Assembly: GCA_015680865.1 (NCBI GenBank)
Contig: JADAKE010000014.1
Location: forward strand, 1 to 64,000
Direction: 5' to 3'
Length of the DNA stretch: 64,000 bases
DNA from: Enterococcus lacertideformus
GTDB taxonomy: Bacteria > Bacillota > Bacilli > Lactobacillales > Enterococcaceae
Shown: positions 56,116-64,000 of the stretch, one piece after another
How positions within the stretch are numbered: the first letter of the stretch is position 1
How the letters are laid out: the number at the start of each line of letters is the position of its first letter
The notes under the pieces: model-generated
The model's input: the letters and a program-made list of their open reading frames with translations, nothing else
Told to the model about the DNA's origin: nothing
Databases searched by the model: none
Made by a program: the position numbers and the translations under genes

Positions 56116-56670
56116 ATGAAACAATTTGTAACGAAACAGCATCATGAACAAGCATTGGAATCTTTAAATGAATTGATTCGAATACCTTCCGTTTTGGACG
56201 AAGCAGATACTGGTAAAGGGCATCCTTTTGGAACCAAAGTCGACGATATTCAGCTTCAGTTATATGAAGCAAGTCATACTCATTTACTGTTAAAAAAAAT
56301 CGAAGAAAAAGAGGATTCTTTGCTTTTTTGTCTGATTAAACCGCTACTTATGAAAAACTATAACCAAAGTATGTTAACTACAAGAAAATTGATTTTAGAA
56401 GGTTATACTTTTGAAGAAGTCATGAAAATCCGCAAGATAAAAAAGGGGACTGTAACGGATCATTTAATTGAATGGCAACTTTATTTTGACGATTTTCCTT
56501 ATGAGACGATGATTTCAGAAAAAACAATGAAGCGATTAAGTCAATTGACAAATGTAAGAACATGGAATTATCGAGAATTAAATGAAAAAGAGCCGTTAGA
56601 TTACGGTGAATTCCGCTTTTATCAAATTGGTGTATTGAAAGGAGAAATTATAGATGACGTTGCAAGCTGA
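56116..56670 (+). CDS. Chimera of dipeptidase PepV N-terminus and YpbB C-terminus
   Basis: Residues 1-46 (TKQHHEQALESLNELIRIPS, VLDEADTGKGHPFG) are the start of an M20 dipeptidase such as PepV. From about residue 47 the sequence becomes IQLQLYEASHTHLLLKKIEE, LLMKNYNQSMLTTRKLILEG, YTFEEVMKIRKIKKGTVTDH (helix-turn-helix) and FRFYQIGVLKGEII. That is the C-terminal half of the YpbB-like protein usually encoded just before recQ. The two halves are joined in frame. A deletion thus removed the dipeptidase active site and the first part of ypbB. AGGAGG precedes the ATG, so a fusion protein can be made; a helicase-associated HTH might survive. It overlaps recQ by 17 bases. Confidence 0.8.
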   Translation: MKQFVTKQHHEQALESLNELIRIPSVLDEADTGKGHPFGTKVDDIQLQLYEASHTHLLLKKIEEKEDSLLFCLIKPLLMKNYNQSMLTTRKLILEGYTFEEVMKIRKIKKGTVTDHLIEWQLYFDDFPYETMISEKTMKRLSQLTNVRTWNYRELNEKEPLDYGEFRFYQIGVLKGEIIDDVAS

Positions 56671-58048
56671 ATTACAAAAAAGGTTTGGCTTTACTTCCTT
56701 TCGTCCAGGTCAAGAGGCGATTATTACGTCTTTATTAAAAGAACAAGATGTATTAGCGGTATTGCCTACAGGTAATGGTAAAAGTCTTTGTTATCAGTTG
56801 ACGGGGTATTTACGTGAGGGTTTAGTAGTAGTGGTTTCACCCCTGCTTTCATTAATGGAAGACCAAGTAATGCAGCTTCAAAAACAAGGTGAGAAGCGAG
56901 TCGTTGCATATAATAGCTTATTAAGTAGAACCTAGCGGTATTACATTCTCAAACATTTATCAGACTATAAATTTTTATTTTTAAGCCCAGAGATGTTAAC
57001 ACAAAATGATTTATTAGAACAGTTGCAAAAACAAAAAATTGGTTTGTATGTTATTGATGAAGCCCATTGTGTCTCACAGTGGGGAATTGATTTTCGGCCG
57101 GAATATCAACAATTAGGGGAAATCGGGTTACGATTAGGTGATCCAGTGACCCTTGCTTTAACGGCCACCGCAACAACTGCTATTCAAAAAGATATTGAAA
57201 AAGTCTTATTTCATGAGTCTCCAGTTCATGTGGCATATTCTATCAATCGAAAAAATATTGCTTTGCATGTGAAAAAAAAACAGACCATAAAGAAGAAGCG
57301 CTAGAAAACTTGATGAAACAAGCAAATGGGTCAATGATTATCTATTGTGCAACTAAAAAAGAAGTTGCGCGCTTATATCAAATATTTCGCTCACGTTTTG
57401 CTGTCGGATATTACCATGGTGGGGTTATAAGCAACTCAGAGGCGACAGCTTCAACAACAGTTCAGTCAAAATAAACTACAGTTTTTGATTGCGACTAACG
57501 CATTTGGCATGGGAATCAATAAATCAGATATCCGTTATGTGGTTCACTATGATCTTCCTGATAGTTTGGAAAATTATGTACAAGAAATTGGACGAGCTGG
57601 TAGAGACCAACAGCCAAGTTAAGCAATCCTTTTGTATAAAGAAATGGATGAACGTATCCATCACTTTTTTAATCAGCTTTCTAAAGAACAACGAAAAAGC
57701 TTTGAAATGTATTTACAATACAATATTGAAAATCACGAACCTTTTGATGAGATCCAACAAAAGTGGTTCGAAGTGATTGAAAAAACAAATGATTCGAAAG
57801 AATGGCTCAATCGCTTAAGATTACAGGAAAAAGAAAAGGAGTATCGTCTACAGAAAATGCTGTACTACGTTCATAGTAAAACCTGTCGAAGAGAAATGAT
57901 CCTTGACTATTTTGGCGAAAAACAGATAGAAAAGCCAAAAAAATGTTGTGATATTGATGGAGCAACCTTAGATATCCAAGAAAATGCAGTAACTGTCCAA
58001 AGAATGGAACCAAAAAGCTGGCAGGATATTTTACTAAATTTATTTTAA
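56654..58048 (+). pseudogene. recQ: recQ helicase, multiply interrupted
   Basis: The order of helicase motifs is complete: FGFTSFRPGQEAIITSLLKE, LAVLPTGNGKSLCYQLTGYL (Walker A), VVVSPLLSLMEDQVMQLQKQ, LYVIDEAHCVSQWGIDFRPE (DEAH), ALTATATTAIQKDIEKVLFH, FLIATNAFGMGINKSDIRYV and YVQEIGRAGRDQQPS. The zinc-binding region (SKTCRREMILDYFGEKQIEK, KKCCDI) follows. Lesions: TAG at 56933-56935, an A9 tract at 57272-57280 one base short, a G4 tract at 57421-57424 one base long, TAA at 57428-57430, and TAA at 57620-57622. Five lesions make this a true pseudogene. It would have been a short (about 465 residue) RecQ for DNA repair. Confidence 0.92.
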
Positions 58049-58132
58049 AAAAACATGGGATAGAAATTTTTTAAGACAATAAAGTTCTGGCTATGGTATA
58101 ATATTTACGATAGAAATTAGGAGGTAAATAAG

Positions 58133-58762
58133 GTGAGTAGAAAAGATAGATATCATTCATCAGAAAATAAAGACACACAAGAACCATGGGAACAACCGAT
58201 TTATGATACAGAAGATGATGTTTCTTCAAGAAGTTCTCAACGTCAACAAAAGAAAGGTAACACGTTATTTTTGTCTCTTTTTTTAGTATTATTAGTCTTA
58301 TGTATCGCTATCCCAGCAGGTGCTTACTTTTGGATTAGAAATGGATCAACGAATAATGCGTCAAGTTCGACATCAACAACAACAACTTCTTCAGTAGTGG
58401 AAAGTAGTTCTTCAATAGAAGGATCATCAACAAAAGAATCAAGTACTGAATCTGCAAGTACAGTTTCAACACAATCAATGGTAGAAAATCCACCTGAAAG
58501 TACAACAGTACAAGAAGCAACAAGTCCTTCTTCAACTACTACGTATCAACAAGAAACACAACCTACCAGTAGTATAGAAGAAGCAACAACACCATCCTCT
58601 TCGGCTGCTACAGATGGATCAACAGTTACTGTTCAACCGGGTGACGGACCTAAACAAGTAGCTGAACGTGCCGGGATCACGATTGATCAATTATTTGAAT
58701 TAAATGGTTTAGATCCAAATAATTATATGATTTATCCTGGACAACAATTAAAAGTTAAATAA
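58133..58762 (+). CDS. LysM-domain membrane-anchored protein (YpbE-like)
   Basis: A 209-residue protein with GTG start behind AGGAGG. Residues 1-43 are polar and cytoplasmic; 44-68 a membrane helix (TLFLSLFLVLLVLCIAIPAG). Residues 75-160 are a very Ser/Thr-rich linker (SSSTSTTTTSSVVESSSSIE), and 161-209 a LysM domain (STVTVQPGDGPKQVAERAGI, TIDQLFELNGLDPNNYMIYP, GQQLKVK). It is anchored in the membrane and binds peptidoglycan outside. The position after recQ matches ypbE of Bacillus. Intact; terminator directly after it. Confidence 0.85.
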   Translation: MSRKDRYHSSENKDTQEPWEQPIYDTEDDVSSRSSQRQQKKGNTLFLSLFLVLLVLCIAIPAGAYFWIRNGSTNNASSSTSTTTTSSVVESSSSIEGSSTKESSTESASTVSTQSMVENPPESTTVQEATSPSSTTTYQQETQPTSSIEEATTPSSSAATDGSTVTVQPGDGPKQVAERAGITIDQLFELNGLDPNNYMIYPGQQLKVK

Positions 58763-58765
58763 TCT

Positions 58766-58792
58766 TAGCCGCGATCTGCGGCTTTTTTTTTT
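58766..58792 (+). terminator. Terminator after the LysM gene
   Basis: AGCCGC/GCGGCT stem (58768-58782 region) followed by T9, 4 bases after the stop codon. Confidence 0.7.
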
Positions 58793-58809
58793 GAAAAGGG
58801 AGTTATAGT

Positions 58810-59496
58810 ATGACACAAATCAGTATTGCAATAGATGGGCCTGCTTCATCAGGTAAAAGTACTGTTGCAAAAATTTTGGCAAAAGAATTCAATTATATCT
58901 ATACTGATACTGGCGCTATGTATCGGGCCGTCACGTATCTAGCCATCAAAAACGACGTACCTTTTGCGAATGAGAAGGGGTTAGTGAGGTTGATCCATGA
59001 TTATCCACTTTCTTTTGTTCAAAAAACAGATGGTCAACATGTTTTGGTAGCTGATCAAGATATCACAACAGAAATACGTCAACCAAACGTTACACAAACT
59101 GTTTCAGAAGTTTCTGCCCATCAAAAAGTGCGTGAAGCGCTTGTTTCGATCCAACGCAGCATTGGTGAAAATGGTGGTGTCGTTATGGATGGAAGAGATA
59201 TCGGCACATCAGTTTTACCAAATGCAGAAGTCAAAATATTTTTAGTTGCTAGTGTGACAGAGCGTGCACAAAGGCGCTATAAGGAAAATATTGAAAAAGG
59301 GATCCCAACCGTTTTAACCGTTTTAGAAACGTTAACGAAAGAAATACAAGCAAGAGATCACTATGATTCAACAAGAAAAATTTCTCCTTTAAAGCAAGCA
59401 GATGATGCAGTGCGAATCGATACAACTGGAAAATCGATCCCAGAAGTTGTCCAAGAAATAAAAGAAGTGGTAAAAGAAAAAGGTTATTTTTTGTAA
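58810..59496 (+). CDS. cmk: Cytidylate kinase
   Basis: A 228-residue CMP/dCMP kinase. P-loop [40 protein letters not shown] (nucleoside site); [40 protein letters not shown] and [20 protein letters not shown] (R and D of the CMP site). It phosphorylates CMP and dCMP to the diphosphates for nucleic-acid and wall synthesis. AAAAGGGAG ribosome site. It is followed by rpsA after 127 bases, the classic cmk-rpsA order. Intact. Confidence 0.96.
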   Translation: MTQISIAIDGPASSGKSTVAKILAKEFNYIYTDTGAMYRAVTYLAIKNDVPFANEKGLVRLIHDYPLSFVQKTDGQHVLVADQDITTEIRQPNVTQTVSEVSAHQKVREALVSIQRSIGENGGVVMDGRDIGTSVLPNAEVKIFLVASVTERAQRRYKENIEKGIPTVLTVLETLTKEIQARDHYDSTRKISPLKQADDAVRIDTTGKSIPEVVQEIKEVVKEKGYFL

Positions 59497-59623
59497 AAAA
59501 ATGGAGAAAAGCCTGTATTTTTAGGGTAAACCAAACGAAATCGCTTTATTTTTTTTTAATAATCAATTAAACTTAAAACAGTACCGTTGTTACGGCAGAA
59601 TGTTGGTTAGGAGGACAAATGTT

Positions 59624-60856
59624 ATGACAGAATTTGAACAAAATCAAGTAGAAAACAGTCAATCAATGGAAGATGCAATGAATAGTGTCCAAGAAGTGAG
59701 TGTGGGGGACATTGTGTCTGGTGAAGTGTTAGTAATTGAAGATAAGCAAGTGGTTGTAGGGATCGAAGGCGCTGGTGTCGAAGGCGTAGTACCTGCAAAA
59801 GAATTATCTACTTCAACTGTTGAAGATATCAATGAAATAGTAAAAGTGGGAGATATCTTGGACTTAGTTGTCATCAGTACAATCGGTAAAGATAAAGAAA
59901 ACGGTAGCTATTTGCTTTCAAAACGCCGTTTAGATGCAAAAAAAGTTTGGGAAGATATTGAAAAAGATTTCCAAGCTGGCCATGTGATCGAAGCACCTGT
60001 TACAAATGTAGTGAAGGGTGGATTAGTAGTAGATGTTGGTGTGCGCGGATTTGTACCTGCTTCAATGGTAGAAGATCATTTTGTTGCTGATTTTTCAGAA
60101 TATAAGGGTAAAACATTAGCTTTTAAAATCATTGAAATCGAACCATCAGAAAATCGTTTGATTCTTTCTCATAAGGCAGTAGTCGAAACGGAGAAAGAAG
60201 AAAAGAAAAAAGAAATTTTAGCTAATCTTCATGAAGGCGACGTAATTGAAGGGCGTGTGGCTCGGATTACTGATTTCGGTGCATTTGTTGATTTAGGTGG
60301 TATTGATGGCCTAGTACATGTGTCCGAAATTTCTCACAAGCACGTAGCTAAAACTAGTGATGTGCTAGCAGTGGGAGACGAAGTCAATGTAAAAGTTCTT
60401 TCAATTAATCCTGAACAAGAACGTGTCTCACTATCAATTAAAGACACGTTGCCTGGACCTTGGTCTGACATTGAAGAAAAAGCACCTGTAGGTTCAGTTT
60501 TAGATGGGAAAGTGAAACGTTTGACCAGTTTTGGGGCGTTTGTTGAAGTATTTCCAGGCGTGGAAGGACTTGTCCATATCTCTCAAATTTCTCATAAGCA
60601 TATTGCTACACCACATGAAGTACTCCATGAAGGTGATGAGGTGAAAGTGAAAGTTTTAGAAGTGAACCCTGAAGAACATCGTATCGCATTGAGCATCAAA
60701 GCTTTGGAAGAAAAACCAGCTTCTGAAGAAGAGCCAAAAGATGTGGAGACTTATGAATTACCAGAAGAAAACACTGGTTTCACAATGGGTGATATTTTAG
60801 GTGATGCTTTGAAAGAAGAAGTCGAAGAAACGACTACCGATGATTCAGACCAATAA
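59624..60856 (+). CDS. rpsA: Ribosomal protein S1 homologue (four S1 domains)
   Basis: A 410-residue protein; the ATG at 59624 has AGGAGGA 9 bases upstream and the family N-terminus MTEFEQNQVENSQSMEDAMN, so the earlier ATG at 59600 is rejected. Four S1 domains: VGDIVSGEVLVIEDKQVVVG, GHVIEAPVTNVVKGGLVVDV, GDVIEGRVARITDFGAFVDL and GSVLDGKVKRLTSFGAFVEV. The acidic tail (SEEEPKDVETYELPEENTGF) follows. It is the short form of S1 found in Gram-positive bacteria, binding mRNA on the ribosome. Intact, with a strong terminator. Confidence 0.95.
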   Translation: MTEFEQNQVENSQSMEDAMNSVQEVSVGDIVSGEVLVIEDKQVVVGIEGAGVEGVVPAKELSTSTVEDINEIVKVGDILDLVVISTIGKDKENGSYLLSKRRLDAKKVWEDIEKDFQAGHVIEAPVTNVVKGGLVVDVGVRGFVPASMVEDHFVADFSEYKGKTLAFKIIEIEPSENRLILSHKAVVETEKEEKKKEILANLHEGDVIEGRVARITDFGAFVDLGGIDGLVHVSEISHKHVAKTSDVLAVGDEVNVKVLSINPEQERVSLSIKDTLPGPWSDIEEKAPVGSVLDGKVKRLTSFGAFVEVFPGVEGLVHISQISHKHIATPHEVLHEGDEVKVKVLEVNPEEHRIALSIKALEEKPASEEEPKDVETYELPEENTGFTMGDILGDALKEEVEETTTDDSDQ

Positions 60857-60900
60857 AATTTTTGAGTGTTCATTTTAAAAAGACTGAAATGAGTCAAAAA

Positions 60901-60939
60901 GATCAATCAATGTTATGGACATTGATTGATCTTTTTTTG
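60901..60939 (+). terminator. Terminator of rpsA
   Basis: Perfect 13-bp stem, GATCAATCAATGT (60901-60913) with ACATTGATTGATC (60919-60931), then T7. Confidence 0.85.
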
Positions 60940-60997
60940 TTATTGTCATTAGAAGCTAGAGATTTCTGTCAAACCACTATCAAAACTCCATAGTCGT

Positions 60998-61873
60998 TTA
61001 ATTAGGAGCTATTTTTTTGGCTAGCCCTAAACAACCGATAATTCCAGCTTGATCTCCTAATTTTGGAAAAACAATATATTCTTCTATTTTCGGATGAGCA
61101 ACATAATTTTGATTAAGTTTTGTAAATTCATGATGAATTTTCTCTTGTAAGTGTACTTGTTTCATTACACCGCCCCCTAGAATGATAATATCCGGTGAAA
61201 ACATCATTGTAGTATTATGAATGCATTGGGCAATGTAAAAAGCTTCCATGTCCCAAAAAGGATGATCTTCCGTTAAATCTTGACCTTTAATTCCTATTCT
61301 CTTTTCGATAGCAGGTCCTGATGCCATACCTTCTAAACAATTTTGATGATAAGGGCAGTTTTACCCTTAAAGTGATCGTTAGGGTGATTACGTACAATCA
61401 TATGACCCATTTCTGGATGACTGAATCCCTCGATAAATCTTCCATTTTGCAGTGCGCCACCACCTATACCTGTGCCAACTGTATAATAAACAACTAATGA
61501 ATGTCCTTGACTATGTCCAGCTATATATTTCTCCATAGGCTGCAGCATTTACATCAGTTGCCCAATAAAAAGGAATGTTCTCAAAATTTCTTTTTAGATA
61601 ACCAATAAAATCAAAATTTCTCCACGGTATTTTAGGTGTTGAGGTTATATATCCATATGTTTTCGATTCAGGATGGATATCAATAGGCCCAAAAGAACCA
61701 ACAGCAATGCTGAACAATTCTGTTTCATATTTTTTGAAAAAAGAAACAACTTGTGGCATTGTTTCTCGTGGATTCAAAGTTTCAAAACTCACTCTCTCAA
61801 TAACCTCTAATTGTGCATTACCAACTACACAGACAAATTTTGTGCCTCCTGCTTCAATTGCACCGTATAGCAT
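60998..61873 (-). pseudogene. scrK: Fructokinase (ROK family) with two frameshifts
   Basis: The start is the ATG at 61873 (MLYGAIEAGGTKFVCVVGNA, ROK N-terminal phosphate loop) with GGAGAAA upstream. A shift at about 61540 (after AAAYGE, expected to continue KYIAGHSQGHSLVVYYTVGT) and another at about 61345-61355 (before CPYHQNCLEGMASGPAIEKR, the ROK zinc and signature region) break the frame. The last part has PDIIILGGGVMKQVHLQEKI and ends KKIAPN at 60998. It would phosphorylate fructose released from sucrose-6-phosphate. It lies on the same strand as and downstream of the sucrose PTS gene, so both formed a scr operon. Confidence 0.85.
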
Positions 61874-62108
61874 AAAACATTTCTCCTTATATTCAAAGAT
61901 GATTTCATAGGCAGTTATGCATTTAACCAATTTATTGTTCAGATTTTTAAAGAATTTAACTCGTTTTTTTGCTATTTTAATATTTATTTTCTTTTAAAAA
62001 ATCGCTATTATTTCAGTTAATACATAAATCAGATCGCGCATTGCCTTTAAGTAATCCGTTTATTGATGTTTTGATTAGAAAGAATAATCAGTACTACTGA
62101 CTATTCCA

Positions 62109-64000
62109 TTATTTAACTTCAAGTAAATCAGTAGTTGCGGTAACTGTTCCTTTAATAAGTGGTGTTACTTTCGAATAATCGGCAGTATTTGTCACAATAA
62201 CCATTGTTGTATCATCAAGTCCTGCTTCTTTAATTAGCGTACGATCAAACGTTCCAAGGATATCTCCTTTTTTTACTTTTTGATTAGTAGTAACTTTTTG
62301 TATAAATCCTTTACCGCCCATAGATACGGTGTCAATACCAATATGAATCAGTATTTCAGCGCCATCATTCGATTTAAGACCGTAAGCATGTCCAGTTTCA
62401 AATGTAACTTGAATAGTGCCATCTACTGGAGAATAAACAGTGTCCCCAGTTGGTTTAATCGCAATACCTTTTCCCATAGTCTCTGAAGAAAATACTGGAT
62501 CATTTACTGAATCAAGTCCAATCACTTCACCTGCAAGGGGACTAACGATTGTTTCTGAAGAATGATTTGTTTTAGTAGGTTCACCAGAAGTAACTGTGGT
62601 TTGTTGGGTGTTTTCTGAATAACTCGTCACTGTTTGATCAGTAAGAGCTTCTGCTGCAAAGATGCCTGAAGCTTTTGTTTTCCCATAAAAGTAAGTAATT
62701 GCAAAAGCAATCGCAAAGCTAATTAATTCACATAGTAAATAAAATGGGATAGAGGTTGCATTAATTGAAAGAAATCCAAGAAAACCTGCTGAACCAAGTG
62801 ATACAGCGACAACTTTCAGTAGACCTGCTACTGCAGCGTCAACTCCGGAACCAATTAAAGCACAGAAAAATGGGAAACGATATTTTAAATTGACACCAAA
62901 CAGAGCTGGTTCAGTAATACCAAGAAGTGCGGATACACCTGCAGACGAAGCAAGACTTTTTGTTTTAGAATTTTTAGTTAAGAACCGAATAGCAAATGTT
63001 GCAGCACCTTGAGCAACGTTTGCCATAGAAGCAACTACGAATATAAAATCTCCATGTCCAATACCATTTGTCCATGCTGAGAGCAATTGTGTTTCAATCG
63101 CAGGGAATGATTGATGAAGACCTGTCATAACGATTAGGGAGTATGTTCCACCAAAGATACCCATGCCAATAAATCCGGTTGCATTATATAGCCAAACAAT
63201 CGCGTCTGTAATCCCTTTAGAAAGCAATAACATTACAGTGCCGATAACTGTGAAGGTTAGAAAGCCGGTAATGATTACAGATAATAAGGGGGTAAATGTA
63301 AAGTCAACTGATGATGGAAGTTTTTTGTGAAAAAACTTTTCCAATACTGATAATAGCCAAACAGCTGCTAACACTGGAATGACTTGATAAGCATAGTTAG
63401 TTTGTGAGACATGATAACCAAAAATATTCCAATATTCCATAGAACCACCAAGTTCTGGTGTTGCCATAATCATTCCAATTGCAGCACCAAGGAACTGGTT
63501 GGCTCCAAAACGTTTAGCAGCGGAAATACCAACTAGTATAGGCAAAAACATAAATGGTGCAGCGGACATCAGTTGTATCATTGAGGAAATACCTTCAATC
63601 GCAGGATACATTTCTTCAATATGATTTTGGTCCAAAAAGTCCAGTAGCTGTTAGAAAGTTTCGTAAGGCCATTAATAAACCACCTGCAACAAGGGCAGGT
63701 ATAATTGGGACAAAAATATCTGATAATAATTTAATTAATGCCATAATGGGGTTGAATTTTTTATCTTTACTAGCAATTTGTTTTAAATCATCTGTTGAAA
63801 TTTCCGAAAGTCCAGTTTTTTTGATAAGTTCGTCATAAACGAAATTAACATCACCTGCACCGATAATCACTTGATATTGTCCATCAATTTTAAATGTGCC
63901 TTTTACATCTGAGTTTTCGTCTAAAGCTTTTTGATTCACTTTCGTGTCATCTTTTAGTACGAGACGAAGACGTGTAGCGCAGTGTGCAGCTGCAATAAGG
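62109..64000 (-). pseudogene. scrA: Sucrose-type PTS enzyme IIBCA, frameshifted, 5' end beyond the window
   Basis: At the window edge the IIB domain is read, with the phosphorylation cysteine in [15 protein letters not shown] (codon at 63979-63981). It continues through the start of IIC ([20 protein letters not shown]) to a stop after GLFGPKSY near 63616. One extra base there separates it from [20 protein letters not shown] and the rest of IIC ([20 protein letters not shown]). A flexible linker leads to the IIA domain ([38 protein letters not shown] with the phosphorylated His). The full enzyme takes up and phosphorylates sucrose, or a beta-glucoside; the adjacent fructokinase favours sucrose. 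The true start lies past 64000. Confidence 0.85.

Noticed and set aside
26146..57622. Genome-wide reassignment of UAA/UAG to Gln
   Set aside because: Intact genes such as dnaG (TAG) and rpoD (TAA) end with these codons, the local tRNA-Gln is normal, and long core genes contain no internal TAA or TAG.

Overview
The window looks like chromosome of an AT-rich Firmicute of the Enterococcus faecium group (E. faecium, durans, hirae, mundtii and relatives). The grounds are the divergent mevalonate genes mvaS/mvaE, with mvaE of the fused thiolase/HMG-CoA reductase type, a stand-alone streptococcal-type second tuf gene (tufB), a MapZ protein, a dnaG-rpoD pair, and the order fur-xerD-ribT-scpA-scpB-rluB-ribU. 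Species assignment is from memory of these families; no search was run.

Layout. 1-1.4 kb: end of an rrn operon with a degenerate 5S gene and 12 tRNA genes. 1.5-9.1 kb: accessory region with a lipoprotein, a tiny secreted peptide, an orphan pyruvyl transferase, decayed regulators, and an ABC transporter followed by LytTR and DUF3021 genes. 9.7-13.6 kb: a decayed GntR / PTS IIC / 6-phospho-beta-glucosidase locus whose glycosidase is fused to a universal stress protein. 13.8-19.6 kb: pdxK, cls and a Ca/Mn-type P-ATPase behind a yybP-ykoY riboswitch. 20-25 kb: methyltransferase and mevalonate genes. 25-33 kb: remnants, aldo/keto reductase, ndpA, yxeA, PadR/DUF1048 and tufB. 33-37 kb: broken mprF with a hydrolase, and a lysozyme-like protein. 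37-43 kb: second P-ATPase, dnaG, rpoD. 43-53 kb: acyltransferase, mapZ, cvfB, fur, xerD, ribT, scpAB, rluB, and an FMN riboswitch with ribU. 53-61 kb: an unknown broken gene, a deleted YfcC transporter, a pepV-ypbB chimera, recQ, a LysM protein, cmk and rpsA. 61-64 kb: a broken sucrose locus (scrK, scrA).

The dominant theme is gene decay. About twenty genes carry lesions: one-base shifts, mostly in A/T runs, in-frame TAA/TAG codons, a 10-bp tandem duplication, and deletions that weld unrelated genes together. Core genes (dnaG, rpoD, tuf, cmk, rpsA, mvaS, rluB, xerD) are intact, whereas sugar uptake, recQ, mprF, scpA/scpB, fur and mvaE are not. One-base shifts in homopolymers could be sequencing error. 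The multi-stop genes and deletion chimeras are hard to explain that way, so real reductive evolution is my preferred reading, with some technical errors possible.

Two families of dispersed palindromic intergenic repeats (called A and B here) occur several times each, sometimes with more than 20 identical bases between copies in opposite orientation. I see no CRISPR array, no intact insertion sequence, no prophage and no clearly new defence or biosynthetic system. The most interesting items are the split mvaE, the decay pattern, the repeat families, the riboswitch-controlled ATPase and the LytTR/DUF3021/ABC locus.
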